This document shows positions 50,505-61,858 of a DNA stretch of 64,000 nt, piece after piece. The position numbers and the translations under genes were made by a program. A model generated the notes under the pieces. That model was not told the DNA's origin. It searched no databases and was given only the letters and a program-made list of their open reading frames with translations. Numbering within the stretch: position 1 is the stretch's first letter; every line of letters begins with the position of its first letter. This DNA is from Candidatus Tokpelaia sp. JSC189 (GTDB lineage Bacteria; Pseudomonadota; Alphaproteobacteria; Rhizobiales; Rhizobiaceae): NCBI GenBank assembly GCA_003331045.1, contig QENA01000036.1:1-64000 (forward strand), written 5' to 3'.

Positions 50505-52616
50505 ATGCGTCCTTCACTGCTTAACCCCATGTTTGCTTCTGTACGCTCACTTCCCGGCATTGGGCCTAGGGTATGCGGACTGCTTGTAAAAGTGCTAAAT
50601 ATTGATCCAGCGAAAGGAGAACCACGTCTTGTTGATTTTTTGCATCTCCTACCTCATTCGGTAATTGACCGGCGTAACCGCACAGACGTTGCTCATGCCG
50701 CTGCCGGAGCAATTGTCATACTTGAACTTACAGTTGATCGGCACCAACCCCCACCAATCGCTGACAAGCGCAAAGTGCCCTACCGTGTCCTTGCCCATGA
50801 TGATACAGGCAATATCATGCTTGTATTTTTTCACGCACAGCACAACTGGTTATTAAACCAACTTCCTATTGGAGAAAAAATAATTGTCTCTGGCCGGATT
50901 GAATGGTTTAACGGCCATGCTTCGATGGTTCATCCTCATCACATCACCTCTTTAGCAGAAAGTAAATTTCTGCCACTTATCGAACCAGTTTACCCCTCAA
51001 CAACAGGACTTTCGGCCAAAACGCTCTCAAAAGCCATGATACAGGCACTCGATCGTATTCCAGTCCTCGAAGAATGGCAAGACAAGGTACTTTTACAGCG
51101 TGAGCAATTTCCTGCTTATGGAGAAGCGCTGACAGCTATTCACATGCCCGATACCCCACTAGTTATTGCTGCTGCATCGTCTGCCCGCCGCAGGTTGGCA
51201 TATGACGAACTTTTGGCAAACCAGCTTTCCCTTGCCTTGGTACGCCTTAAGACCAAACGCCTAGCAGGCCGCCCTCTGCCTCTGCTTGGCACCTACCTTG
51301 AAACTTTACGCCAGACCCTAGCTTTTCAGCTTACACAAGGCCAAGAGCAAGTATTTTCAGAAATTTCACAGGATCTTGCCGCGCCGAAACGCATGTTGCG
51401 GCTGCTTCAAGGCGATGTTGGTTCTGGAAAAACAGTTGTTGCAATTCTTGCTATGGTACAGGCTGCTGAATCTGGCGGGCAATCGGCCCTAATGGTGCCA
51501 ACAGAGGTTTTGGCCCGCCAGCATTATGCCACCATCGCGCCTCTAACAGAAAAGATAGGATTAAAAACAGCTCTTCTCACCGGACGCGAAAAAGGACGCG
51601 AGCGATCTTTGATCCTTGAAAGTCTTAACAGTGCTAAAGCTCATATCATCATCGGAACCCATGCATTGATTCAGGAAGGGATTGACTTCCATAACCTTGC
51701 TTTTATCATTATTGATGAACAGCACCGTTTTGGCGTACATCAGCGCCTGCAGCTGACAGCGAAAGGCAATATGCCAGATATGCTGGTTATGACAGCAACA
51801 CCCATCCCCCGCACGCTAATGTTAACAGCATTCGGTGATATGGATATTTCCAGACTGACCCAAAAACCGGCACGGCAAAAACCGGTAAAAACAGCGATCC
51901 TTTCTGCCAACCGAATGACAGATTTGATGCAACACATAAAACATGCACTCGCACGGGACGAAAAATTATACTGGATCTGTCCGTTGGTTGAAGAATCTCA
52001 AAGCATTAATCTTACTGCCACAATCAAGCGATTTGAAATACTTGCCCGGCAGTTTGGTAATCTGGTCGGCCTCGTACACGGCAAAATGCCGGCAAGACAG
52101 AAAGATGCGGCAATAGCTGATTTCAAGCAGGGAAAAACACGATTGCTTGTTGCTACTACAGTTGTCGAAGTCGGGATAGATGTTCCCGACGCCTCAATCA
52201 TCATCATCGAACATGCCGAACGGTTTGGGCTAGCACAGTTGCATCAGCTGCGTGGTCGTGTCGGACGAGGTGATAGGCCTTCTTCCTGTACTCTACTTTA
52301 TAAAGAGCCACTTTCCAGCATGGCAAAGGCTCGCCTTAATGTCATACGCAATACAGAAGATGGCTTTCATATTGCTGAAGAGGACCTACGTTTGCGTGGA
52401 GAAGGTGATCTTTTGGGTACAAAACAATCAGGTATACCGGGCTTTCGTTTTGCAGATATGGATGCACACCGGGATTTACTAGAAATTGCACGGCAGGATG
52501 CCCGACTTATTTTAGAACAGGATAGAGATCTTGAAAGCCCAAGGGGTAAAGCCTTGCGCCTTCTACTCTATCTTTTCCGTAGAGATGACGCGACCCGCCT
52601 GTTACGGGCCGGATAA
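50505..52616 (+). CDS. recG: ATP-dependent DNA helicase RecG
   Basis: Branch-migration helicase for stalled forks and Holliday junctions, 703 residues. The N-terminal wedge/OB domain (GIGPRVCGLLVKVL, SGRIEWFNGHASMVHP) is followed by the SF2 motor: Walker A LLQGDVGSGKTVVA, TEVLARQHY, DEQH box IIDEQHRFGVHQR, TATPIPRTL, and motif VI HQLRGRVGRGDRPS, then RLRGEGDLLGTKQSG at the TRG wedge. The ATG at 50505 has AAAGGA upstream. It is on the plus strand after azlD with a 70-base gap. A dispersed repeat copy begins 24 bases after its stop. Confidence 0.96.
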   Translation: MRPSLLNPMFASVRSLPGIGPRVCGLLVKVLNIDPAKGEPRLVDFLHLLPHSVIDRRNRTDVAHAAAGAIVILELTVDRHQPPPIADKRKVPYRVLAHDDTGNIMLVFFHAQHNWLLNQLPIGEKIIVSGRIEWFNGHASMVHPHHITSLAESKFLPLIEPVYPSTTGLSAKTLSKAMIQALDRIPVLEEWQDKVLLQREQFPAYGEALTAIHMPDTPLVIAAASSARRRLAYDELLANQLSLALVRLKTKRLAGRPLPLLGTYLETLRQTLAFQLTQGQEQVFSEISQDLAAPKRMLRLLQGDVGSGKTVVAILAMVQAAESGGQSALMVPTEVLARQHYATIAPLTEKIGLKTALLTGREKGRERSLILESLNSAKAHIIIGTHALIQEGIDFHNLAFIIIDEQHRFGVHQRLQLTAKGNMPDMLVMTATPIPRTLMLTAFGDMDISRLTQKPARQKPVKTAILSANRMTDLMQHIKHALARDEKLYWICPLVEESQSINLTATIKRFEILARQFGNLVGLVHGKMPARQKDAAIADFKQGKTRLLVATTVVEVGIDVPDASIIIIEHAERFGLAQLHQLRGRVGRGDRPSSCTLLYKEPLSSMAKARLNVIRNTEDGFHIAEEDLRLRGEGDLLGTKQSGIPGFRFADMDAHRDLLEIARQDARLILEQDRDLESPRGKALRLLLYLFRRDDATRLLRAG

Positions 52617-52639
52617 TATATATAGGCAACAAAATTAAG

Positions 52640-52867
52640 TCTGATGAAGGATTAGGGATGAAGGTTATTTCTTGTAAGGAGTGCAGACGGGCTTATTTCT
52701 AGCTGCCTGTAGAGTTTAGTGCGTATTCTGAGGGACTATGGTAGGGATCGCCTTTCATACAGCGTGCGCTGGTTACCTTCGGGCAGCAAAGAGTGCAGGC
52801 ATCGCCTTAAGCCCGGTTCTCTTGTTGAAAACTCATCTGCCTTGGTGGCCAGAACCAGACGCATTGT
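52640..52867 (+). repeat. Dispersed repeat family, copy C (both ends shorter)
   Basis: 228 bases matching copies A and B, from TCTGATGAAGGATTAGGG to GACGCATTGT. It keeps the roughly 27-base segment absent from B, and the micro-frame codes MKVISCKECRRAYF. The outer 15-20 bases shared by A and B on the left, and about 35 on the right, are missing. It lies between the 3' ends of recG and the ratA-like gene. Confidence 0.9.
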
Positions 52868-52926
52868 TTCGAGTACTGAATTTTCTATCCAGCTTTCATA
52901 TCTGCAAAAATTCGTATAGAGATACT

Positions 52927-53385
52927 TCAACATGCGGTACCATAAATTTCATCGGCCCTTTTTTCAAACGCATCAGTAAACTTGCGGTAAATTGTATCAA
53001 ATATTGAGCCCATCATCAAGCTAAGCGCCGGATTTCTAAATTCATATTCAATGAAAAATTCAACCCGGCAGATGTTTTTCTCTTTAACCGGCAAAAATAG
53101 CCAGCGGTTTTCAAGATGACGGAAAGGGCCATCAATATACTGCACATTAATCCGGTTTTCTTCAGGTTGAAGATAAACCTGTGTGGTGAATGTCTTACGG
53201 ATAAACCTGTAAGCAACCGTCATATCAGCAACAAGAAAAGTCTTTCCATCCCGTTTCTGACTCGAGCGGATGGTCAAGCTCTCACACATTGGCAAGAATT
53301 CAGGATAATGCTCAATATCCGCAACCAGCGCAAACATCTGTTCTTTGGGATGATGGATATATTTTTCCATTTCGAAATATGGCAT
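52927..53385 (-). CDS. RatA/COQ10-family START-domain protein
   Basis: 152-residue SRPBCC/START-fold protein like COQ10 and E. coli RatA (PasT). COQ10 binds ubiquinone and helps respiratory electron transfer; RatA was reported to block 70S assembly. The name rests on the family blocks YIHHPKEQMFALVADIEHYPEFLP and the C-terminal IFDTIYRKFTDAFEKRA. The ATG at 53385 lies five bases after the lipA stop and is preferred to the in-frame start at 53397. Linkage to lipA and pdh fits a respiratory role. Confidence 0.88.
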   Translation of the reverse strand: MPYFEMEKYIHHPKEQMFALVADIEHYPEFLPMCESLTIRSSQKRDGKTFLVADMTVAYRFIRKTFTTQVYLQPEENRINVQYIDGPFRHLENRWLFLPVKEKNICRVEFFIEYEFRNPALSLMMGSIFDTIYRKFTDAFEKRADEIYGTAC

Positions 53386-53390
53386 TGGAA

Positions 53391-54353
53391 TTAGCAATCA
53401 GAGTCGGGCTGACCTGCACAAAGAGCCTTCAGCTTTTCAAAATCATCACCCGCATGATGGGAGGAACGCGTGAGGGGACTTGATGCCATATGCAAAAAAC
53501 CTTTAGTCTTACCGATTATTGCGTAGGAATTGAATTCATCTGGAGGGATAAAACGAATAACTGGATGATGCTTTCGTGTTGGCTGAAGATACTGGCCAAT
53601 AGTCATAAAATCGACATGAGCGGCGCGTAAATCGTCCATAAGTTGGAGCACTTCATTACGTTCCTCGCCCAAGCCAACCATAATGCCTGATTTGGTGAAA
53701 ATAGAAGGATCAAGCTCCTTCACTTGCTGCAATAGGCGGATAGAATGGAAATACCGGGCACCGGGCCGCACAGTAAGATATTTGGATGGCACAGTTTCCA
53801 GATTATGGTTGAAAACATCAGGACGCGCTGCAATCACAATTTCTAGCGCACCATCTTTATGGCGGAAATCAGGAGTCAGAACTTCAATCGTTGTCTGCGG
53901 TGTCCGTTTGCGGATAGCCTGAATGACTTCAGCAAAATGCTGCGCACCACCATCGGGCAGATCATCACGATCAACTGAAGTGATCACCACATGTTTCAGA
54001 CCCATTTGCTCAATCGCCCTAGAAACCCTCTCCGGTTCATCTCTATCAAGCGGCAATGGAATGCCCGTTGCTACATTGCAGAAAGCACAAGCACGCGTGC
54101 AAATTTCACCCATAATCATAAAACTTGCATGGCGCTGATGCCAGCATTCGCCTATATTCGGACAGCTTGCCTCCTTGCACACCGTAACTAGCCTGTTGTT
54201 GTGCACGATATCACGAGTCTCGGCATAAATCTCTGAGGTCGGCGCCCTAACACGTATCCAGTCTGGCTTTTTCACTACCTCGCTATCCTGCTTGTGTGCC
54301 TTTTCCGGATGGCGGACACGCCGATTCCCCACTGTATTAAGCACCGTAATCAC
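53391..54353 (-). CDS. lipA: Lipoyl synthase
   Basis: Radical SAM enzyme that inserts two sulfurs into protein-bound octanoyl groups to make lipoyl cofactors. It has the auxiliary cluster motif [13 protein letters not shown] (C-x4-C-x5-C), the radical SAM motif [13 protein letters not shown] (C-x3-C-x2-C) and the C-terminal [10 protein letters not shown] with the conserved Ser. 320 residues. The start is a GTG at 54353 with GGAAG upstream. It follows lpdA by nine bases; its product modifies the lipoyl domains encoded by the neighbouring pdhB and pdhC. Confidence 0.96.
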   Translation of the reverse strand: MITVLNTVGNRRVRHPEKAHKQDSEVVKKPDWIRVRAPTSEIYAETRDIVHNNRLVTVCKEASCPNIGECWHQRHASFMIMGEICTRACAFCNVATGIPLPLDRDEPERVSRAIEQMGLKHVVITSVDRDDLPDGGAQHFAEVIQAIRKRTPQTTIEVLTPDFRHKDGALEIVIAARPDVFNHNLETVPSKYLTVRPGARYFHSIRLLQQVKELDPSIFTKSGIMVGLGEERNEVLQLMDDLRAAHVDFMTIGQYLQPTRKHHPVIRFIPPDEFNSYAIIGKTKGFLHMASSPLTRSSHHAGDDFEKLKALCAGQPDSDC

Positions 54354-54362
54354 AGTTCTTCC

Positions 54363-55823
54363 TTATACATTCAAAGCTATACCATAAGCATCGAGCACAC
54401 TTTCCTTCATCATTTCCGATAGGGTTGGATGCGGAAATACCGTATGCATCAGTTCTTCCTCAGTTGTTTCAAGATTCATAGCAACCACAAATCCTTGGAT
54501 GAGCTCTGTCACTTCTGACCCAACCATATGAGCACCAAGAAGCTGGCCGGTTTTTTTGTCAAAAATTGTTTTTACAAGCCCTTGATCTTCACCAAGCGCA
54601 ATAGCCTTACCATTAACCGCAAAAGAATAACGACCAATAAGGATCTCGTAGCCAATTTCCCTAGCTTTTGCCTCTGTCAGACCAACCGAGGCCAGCTGCG
54701 GCACACAATAGGTACAGCTAGGAACTTTACGCTTGTCCAATGGATGAACTGTTTTCAGACCCGCAATCTTCTCAACACATATCACACCCTCTTTCTCTGC
54801 TTTATGGGCAAGCATCGGCGGCCCCGCTACATCGCCAATTGCATAAATACCGGGAACATTGGTACAGCCCCATTCATCAATAACAATACAGCCACGCTCA
54901 GTTCTTATATCCAGTACCTCAAGCCCGATATTTTCGATGTTTCCCTGTACACCAACAGCAGAAATCAATCGTTCAGCACTGATGGTCTGCATCTTGCCTT
55001 CAACTTCAACATGAGCTATAATAGAAGAGTTTGTTTTGTCAACTTTGTCAACTTTTATCCCAGTTAGGATACGGATACCGCGTTTTTCAAGCTGCTTGCG
55101 GGCAAAAGCAGAAATTTCGGCATCTTCAACCGGCATAATCTGTGCCAGCAGTTCAATCACTGTCACTTCAGTGCCCATAGCGTTGTAGAAAGAGGCGAAT
55201 TCGATACCGATAGCCCCTGACCCTATAATCACCAAAGATTTTGGTATTGTCTGCGGTACCATTGCCTCAAAATAAGTCCAGATCAATTTGCCATCTGGCT
55301 CTATGCCCGGAAGAGTTTTTGGGCGTGCACCGGTGGCAACAATAACATGCTTTGCTTCATAAGTGCCCGAACCTAAAATTCCCTTGGGAACAGGATGTTG
55401 CGGCTGCATAGCCAGCTTTGATGGTTTTCCAACGATAATCTGAACTGATTTGCCGCCTACCATACCCTGTGTTAATTTTGCCTCCCCCCAGATGACATCA
55501 ATCTTGTTTTTCTTCATCAGAAAACCGACGCCGCTGTTAAGCCGGCCCGATACCCTGCGTGAACGCGCAACCACGTCTTCGATATCAGCACTGATAGAAC
55601 CTTTAAGCTTCAGGCCATATTCCTTGGCATGTTCAGCAAAATGCTTGATCTCGCCAGAACGTAGGAGGGCCTTAGTCGGAATGCATCCCCAATTCAGACA
55701 GATCCCCCCTAGATGCTCACGCTCGACAACAGCGGTTTTGAACCCCAGTTGCGCTGCACGGATTGCCGTTACATAACCACCCGGGCCAGAACCAATGACA
55801 ATTACATCATAAACTATCGACAC
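54363..55823 (-). CDS. lpdA: Dihydrolipoyl dehydrogenase (E3)
   Basis: Flavoprotein that reoxidises dihydrolipoamide in the pyruvate dehydrogenase complex. The redox pair is in GGICLNWGCIPTKALLRSGE; the FAD motif IGSGPGGYVTAIRAAQLG is at the N-terminus, the NAD-binding GSGAIGIEFASFY is central and the catalytic His/Glu dyad is in VFPHPTLSEM near the C-terminus. At 486 residues it is about 20 longer than E. coli Lpd, owing to an insert near residues 130-155 (with PQHPVPKGILGSGTYEAKH) that I recall from other rhizobial E3s. The start is a GTG at 55823 with GGAG upstream. Confidence 0.95.
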   Translation of the reverse strand: MSIVYDVIVIGSGPGGYVTAIRAAQLGFKTAVVEREHLGGICLNWGCIPTKALLRSGEIKHFAEHAKEYGLKLKGSISADIEDVVARSRRVSGRLNSGVGFLMKKNKIDVIWGEAKLTQGMVGGKSVQIIVGKPSKLAMQPQHPVPKGILGSGTYEAKHVIVATGARPKTLPGIEPDGKLIWTYFEAMVPQTIPKSLVIIGSGAIGIEFASFYNAMGTEVTVIELLAQIMPVEDAEISAFARKQLEKRGIRILTGIKVDKVDKTNSSIIAHVEVEGKMQTISAERLISAVGVQGNIENIGLEVLDIRTERGCIVIDEWGCTNVPGIYAIGDVAGPPMLAHKAEKEGVICVEKIAGLKTVHPLDKRKVPSCTYCVPQLASVGLTEAKAREIGYEILIGRYSFAVNGKAIALGEDQGLVKTIFDKKTGQLLGAHMVGSEVTELIQGFVVAMNLETTEEELMHTVFPHPTLSEMMKESVLDAYGIALNV

Positions 55824-55884
55824 GATTTTTCTCCATAGGGAAATATTTTCTCATTTGCAATTCCGGTGTAAGATGTGATTGATT

Positions 55885-57108
55885 CTAGACTAGTATAGCC
55901 AATGGATTTTCGATCAATTTTTTGAAAGTCTGCGCAAGCTCAGCTGCTAGGGCACCATCAACGACCCGATGATCAGCTGAAATTGTCACTGACATCACGG
56001 TTGCAGCCTTAATGCTTCCATCCCTAACAATGGGCCGTTCTTTCCCTGCACCAATTGCAAAAATTGTTGCCTGCGGCGGATTGAGAATAGCAGAGAACTT
56101 CTTGATACCAAACATTCCCATATTGGAAACGGCTGTACTGCCGCCCTGATATTCTTCAGGTTTCAGCTTACGCTGCCGTGCCCGCTTGATGAGATATTTC
56201 ATCTCGTTGGAGATTGTCTGTAACGACTTTTCATCGGCGTGGCGCACAATCGGCGTAATAAGACCATTAGGAATCGCAACCGCAACCCCGATATCCGCAT
56301 GAGCATGACGTAGCATGCTACTATCAAGCCATGAGACATTGGCATCAGGTATTTCTTTCAATGCCAAAGCAACCGATTTGATAATCATATCATTGACTGA
56401 CACCTTGTAGGCCGGCATAGAACCATCATCTGTCTTTTTCATAGAAGCTGCTCTGTTAATACAAGATCTCAGCTCTAATAATGCATCCAGCTCACAGTCA
56501 ACCGTTACATAAAAATGCGGCACGGTCTGTTTTGATTCAATCAACCGACTGGCAATTGTCTTACGCATAGCATCATGGGGAATAATCTCATATTCACCTG
56601 GCGTAAACAGTTTAAGAACAGCATCATCAGAAAGAGCTAGAGATACTGCAGAATCGCTTTTTGCCGCAAATGCAGCATTATTTTCGCCTTTCAGTGCAGC
56701 TTCAACATCACGCTTTATAAGCCGCCCATGAGGGCCACTGGTTGGAATTGAAGCGATATCAATACCTGCCTGTGCCGCCAAGCGCCGGGCTAGAGGGGAG
56801 GAAAACATCCGCACCCCCCTTACATCCGAAGGTCTAGCCATCTGTTTTGGCATAGCCTGATTTTCAGCCTCTTCGACAAGCAGGGCAATAACAGAATTAA
56901 CCTTGATTTTCTGTGTCCCTGCCGGAATAACAATTTTGGCAAGCGTACCTTCATCTACTGCCTCAATTTCCATTGTCGCCTTATCAGTTTCAATCTCAGC
57001 AATAACATCGCCTAAGTTTACCTTATCCCCCTCCTTAACAAACCATTTTGACAGATTGCCCTCTTCCATGGTCGGGGAAAGCGCAGGCATGGTAATCTTT
57101 ACTGGCAT
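55885..57108 (-). CDS. pdhC: Dihydrolipoyl acetyltransferase of pyruvate dehydrogenase (E2)
   Basis: Core of the pyruvate dehydrogenase complex, 407 residues. One N-terminal lipoyl domain has the lipoylated Lys in [18 protein letters not shown] (near residue 43). A peripheral-subunit-binding domain follows (FSSPLARRLAAQAGIDIASI, GRLIKRDVEAAL). The catalytic domain ends with the active-site motif ISADHRVVDGALAAE. The ATG at 57108 has AAAGGAG upstream and lies 12 bases after pdhB. Part of the operon pdhA-pdhB-pdhC-lpdA-lipA. Confidence 0.96.
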   Translation of the reverse strand: MPVKITMPALSPTMEEGNLSKWFVKEGDKVNLGDVIAEIETDKATMEIEAVDEGTLAKIVIPAGTQKIKVNSVIALLVEEAENQAMPKQMARPSDVRGVRMFSSPLARRLAAQAGIDIASIPTSGPHGRLIKRDVEAALKGENNAAFAAKSDSAVSLALSDDAVLKLFTPGEYEIIPHDAMRKTIASRLIESKQTVPHFYVTVDCELDALLELRSCINRAASMKKTDDGSMPAYKVSVNDMIIKSVALALKEIPDANVSWLDSSMLRHAHADIGVAVAIPNGLITPIVRHADEKSLQTISNEMKYLIKRARQRKLKPEEYQGGSTAVSNMGMFGIKKFSAILNPPQATIFAIGAGKERPIVRDGSIKAATVMSVTISADHRVVDGALAAELAQTFKKLIENPLAILV

Positions 57109-57120
57109 CTGCCTTCTCCT

Positions 57121-58509
57121 TTACGACTTGTAGGTAACGGCCTTGACAGCATCAAGTACTTCTGCAACACTTGGCAAGGCAATTTTTTCAAGATTTGTGG
57201 CATAAGGCATCGGTACATCCTTGCCGGCAATGGTCAGTACCGGCGCATCCAGCCAGTCGAAAGCCTGTTGCATCACGCGGGTTGCGATTTCCGTCCCGAT
57301 AGACGATTGCGGAAAACCTTCCTCAATTGTCACAATACGACCGGTTTTTTTGACTGATTCAATAATAGTCGACATATCCATCGGCCGGATAGTACGAAGG
57401 TCGATGAGCTCCGCATCAACACCAATTTTTATCAATTCCTCAACAGCTTCAATCGCATAACGCATACCGGCACCAAAAGCGACTATTGTTACATCACTGC
57501 CAATCTTATGGATACGGGCTCTGCCGATCGGCAGCATAAAGTCATCAAGCTTCGGCACTTCGAACTGAAGGCTGTAGAGCAGTTCGTTTTCAAGAAAAAT
57601 GATAGGATTATCATCACGGATTGCAGTTTTGAGAAGACCCTTGGCATCTGCCGCTGTATAGGGTGCGACCACTTTTAGCCCCGGAATATGGCCATACCAA
57701 GCGGCATAACACTGTGAATGCTGGGCGGCAACGCGTGCGGCAGCACCATTAGGTCCGCGAAATACTATTGATGCTGACATCTGTCCGCCAGACATATAGC
57801 GGGTTTTAGCAGCTGAATTGATAATCTGATCAATCGCCTGCATGGCAAAATTAAAAGTCATGAACTCAACAATAGGACGCAACCCGGCAAAGGCAGCCCC
57901 AACCCCAAGACCAGCAAAAGCATGCTCGGTAATTGGTGTATCGACAACACGACGTTTACCAAATTCTTCCAAGAGTCCTTGTGAAACTTTATAGGCACCC
58001 TGATACTGCGCCACTTCCTCACCCATAAGGAAAACATTTTTATCGCGCCGCATTTCTTCAGCTATGGCGTCGCGCAACGCTTCACGGACGGTTAGCATTT
58101 GCATCTCCGTACCTCGCGGAATATCTGAGTCATCTGCAATAGAGACTGCAATCGGCCGAGCAGGAATAGAACATGAGGCTAATGGCATTGCAACATGATC
58201 AACAGGCCCAAGGGCTGGCTGTGGTATAACTGATGCCGCACCCCTGTCGATATCGGCCGCGATTTCCCCTTCTTCTAGTAGAACAGCAATACGCGTATTC
58301 ACCTTCACACCCACCGTCCCCTCCGGTATCAGTATCTTGCCCATAATGCTATCGTCGACAGCTTCAACTTCCATTATCGCCTTATCAGTTTCAATTTCGG
58401 CAATTACATCACCGGTCGTTACCTTATCACCTTCTTTTTTAACCCATTTGGAAATCGTACCCTCTTCCATCGTAGGGGAAAGAGCAGGCATTAAAATATC
58501 TATAGCCAT
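57121..58509 (-). CDS. pdhB: Pyruvate dehydrogenase E1 beta subunit with N-terminal lipoyl domain
   Basis: Beta subunit of heterotetrameric E1, 462 residues. The first 80 residues form a lipoyl domain (lipoylated Lys in [16 protein letters not shown]), joined by an Ala/Pro linker to the transketolase-like E1-beta domain that starts [19 protein letters not shown]. Motifs include [37 protein letters not shown] and the C-terminal [14 protein letters not shown]. The extra lipoyl domain is a known alphaproteobacterial feature. The ATG at 58509 has AGGAGAGG upstream. It sits between pdhA and pdhC, 12 bases from each. Confidence 0.96.
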   Translation of the reverse strand: MAIDILMPALSPTMEEGTISKWVKKEGDKVTTGDVIAEIETDKAIMEVEAVDDSIMGKILIPEGTVGVKVNTRIAVLLEEGEIAADIDRGAASVIPQPALGPVDHVAMPLASCSIPARPIAVSIADDSDIPRGTEMQMLTVREALRDAIAEEMRRDKNVFLMGEEVAQYQGAYKVSQGLLEEFGKRRVVDTPITEHAFAGLGVGAAFAGLRPIVEFMTFNFAMQAIDQIINSAAKTRYMSGGQMSASIVFRGPNGAAARVAAQHSQCYAAWYGHIPGLKVVAPYTAADAKGLLKTAIRDDNPIIFLENELLYSLQFEVPKLDDFMLPIGRARIHKIGSDVTIVAFGAGMRYAIEAVEELIKIGVDAELIDLRTIRPMDMSTIIESVKKTGRIVTIEEGFPQSSIGTEIATRVMQQAFDWLDAPVLTIAGKDVPMPYATNLEKIALPSVAEVLDAVKAVTYKS

Positions 58510-58521
58510 ATCTTCCTCTCC

Positions 58522-59565
58522 TTATACCAGAATATCTGTGTAGAGACTGGAAACATCCGGTTCAGGATCACTCTGTGCAAAATCCGCAGCATCCGCAACA
58601 ATTGCACGGACGTCTTTATCTATTTTCTTCAAATCATTTTCGATAACCCATCCTTTTTCAAGCAAACGCTGCCTTACCTGATCAATGGCATCATGCTCGG
58701 TACGAATTCTTTGAACTTCTTCCTTGCTGCGATATTTTGCCGGATCGGACATTGAATGGCCACGATAGCGGTACGTTTGCATGTCAAGAATAATTGGCCC
58801 TTTTCCGCCACGTGCCCAAACAACAGCCTCATCAGCCGCTGCCTTAACAGCGCGCACATCCATGCCATCAACTACAAGACCGGGAATCTCGAATGAAAGA
58901 CCGCGACGAGACAAATCTGTTTCAGCCGATGCACGGGCAACAGATGTCCCCATTGCATATTGGTTATTTTCAATCACATAAATGATCGGTAACTTCCATA
59001 GCGAGGCCATATTGAAACTTTCATAGACCTGCCCCTGATTAGCTGCTCCGTCGCCGAAGAAAGTCAGGGAAACACTGTTATTGCCACGATAACTGTTAGC
59101 AAAGGCAAGGCCGGTACCAAGCGGCACTTGGGCACCAACAATACCATGGCCGCCATAAAAACTCTTTTCTTCCGAGAACATATGCATGGAACCACCCTTG
59201 CCCTTAGAAAAGCCACTGCTGCGTCCCATAAGTTCGGCCATGACCCCGCGCGGACTCATCCCCACAGCAAGCATATGCCCGTGATCACGATAAGAAGTAA
59301 TGATCTGGTCGCCTTTCTTAGTGGCTTTTAACACACCTACAACAACTGCTTCCTGCCCGATATAAAGATGACAGAAGCCACCGATAAGCCCCATTCCATA
59401 AAGCTGGCCCGCCTTTTCTTCAAAACGCCGGATCAATAGCATCTCGCGATAGACGCGAAGTTCCTCTTCTCTCGTGAATTCAACAGGTTGTGGCGGTTTA
59501 ATTGCATTGGATAGGATACTCTCCTGCATGACTTCACCAGATATCTTCTGATTCTTCGCTGCCAT
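58522..59565 (-). CDS. pdhA: Pyruvate dehydrogenase E1 alpha subunit
   Basis: Thiamine diphosphate-binding subunit of E1, 347 residues; decarboxylates pyruvate and passes the acetyl group to lipoyl domains. The TPP motif runs from GDGAANQGQVYESFNMA to IYVIENNQYAMGTS. The conserved loop TYRYRGHSMSDPAKYRSKEE, near the site that is phosphorylated in mitochondrial enzymes, is intact. The ATG at 59565 with AGGGAG starts MAAKNQKISGEV. It is the first gene of the pdh operon; the 130-base gap to ftsB probably contains the promoter. Confidence 0.96.
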   Translation of the reverse strand: MAAKNQKISGEVMQESILSNAIKPPQPVEFTREEELRVYREMLLIRRFEEKAGQLYGMGLIGGFCHLYIGQEAVVVGVLKATKKGDQIITSYRDHGHMLAVGMSPRGVMAELMGRSSGFSKGKGGSMHMFSEEKSFYGGHGIVGAQVPLGTGLAFANSYRGNNSVSLTFFGDGAANQGQVYESFNMASLWKLPIIYVIENNQYAMGTSVARASAETDLSRRGLSFEIPGLVVDGMDVRAVKAAADEAVVWARGGKGPIILDMQTYRYRGHSMSDPAKYRSKEEVQRIRTEHDAIDQVRQRLLEKGWVIENDLKKIDKDVRAIVADAADFAQSDPEPDVSSLYTDILV

Positions 59566-59694
59566 ATTTTACTCCCTGTGATAGGTATTTTCAAAATACG
59601 CTGTCGGTAATAAAGTTACAAGCCGGTAACGGGAAATTAACTAATATATAACCTAATGTTTTTATTTGTTTTTTTTAATTAACTCGATTCCAGT

Positions 59695-60024
59695 TTAATT
59701 TACAGTAGGGGCTTTAAATATCATGATGCTGAGCTCATTGGGAGCTGCGAGATTTAGATTCCTTCTCGCATACTCATCCAACATATCTTTCTCGATCGTG
59801 CCATCTCGCAGAGAAGAAACTTTTTTTTCCAGCGCGCTGCGCTGAGCTTCAAGTTTTTTCAGTTCAAAAATAAGGGAAGCAATGTGTTTTTCGACCATAA
59901 TGCGCGAACAAAGCCCATATTCGCCATGATAAAGATGATAACCAAAATAGAAAAGAACACCGACAGTCAAAATCCAAAAAACAAAACGGCCTCTGTTTGT
60001 CCGGCGTTTTTGCTTTGTCCACAT
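59695..60024 (-). CDS. ftsB: Septum formation initiator / FtsB-like divisome protein
   Basis: Small bitopic membrane protein, about 109 residues. A basic cytoplasmic tip (TKQKRRTNRGR) precedes one membrane helix (FVFWILTVGVLFYFGYHLY), then a coiled coil (about residues 50-85, LIFELKKLEAQRSALEKKV) and the conserved DMLDEYARRNLNLAAPNE. This fits FtsB/DivIC. Its place between eno and pdhA is conserved in rhizobia as I recall. The start at 60024 (MWTKQKRR) is favoured over 60036; neither has a good Shine-Dalgarno. Confidence 0.9.
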   Translation of the reverse strand: MWTKQKRRTNRGRFVFWILTVGVLFYFGYHLYHGEYGLCSRIMVEKHIASLIFELKKLEAQRSALEKKVSSLRDGTIEKDMLDEYARRNLNLAAPNELSIMIFKAPTVN

Positions 60025-60326
60025 AGGATAACACAACCCTCTATACCCCCTGAATTTTCCGTTTTGGCTAAGAGCAGAAAGGGCATCCTGTTCTATCTGT
60101 AATATCAGCTTTTACAAAGCTCATCCATTATTTGTTTGTACCGGTATTTGTTCAAGACCTGCTCAGGGTTCTGGAAAATATAAAATTATGAATAAAATAA
60201 CTTGAACAGCCATTGCTGAGGTTACTAAATGGCCCTTCAGGCTTTTTTATTATCCTGATTTTCCGATCAACTGCATGAAATAGAAAACATCTCAAAACAC
60301 TTTAATCGATTTGCACTGCCTACCCC
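60025..60326. other. Spacer between ftsB and eno
   Basis: About 300 bases without a gene. A short GC stem followed by TTTTTT (60233-60250 region) is on the plus strand, opposite to the transcribed direction, so I do not call it a terminator. It may hold the ftsB promoter. Confidence 0.4.
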
Positions 60327-61730
<1,404 letters not shown>

Positions 61731-61858
61731 CTATCTGGTTTTCATAACTATCAGAAAAGAGCTTCTACTTTTTCTTCCCAGCACTTTGGAGAGAACAGAT
61801 GAAATATCCGATCACGCCAAAATATATTAAGACCTTTTAATCCGGACATGCAGTTATC

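Noticed and set aside
60233..60252. GC stem plus T-run resembling a terminator
   Set aside because: It is on the plus strand while eno and ftsB are transcribed on the minus strand, and the stem is only 3-4 pairs.
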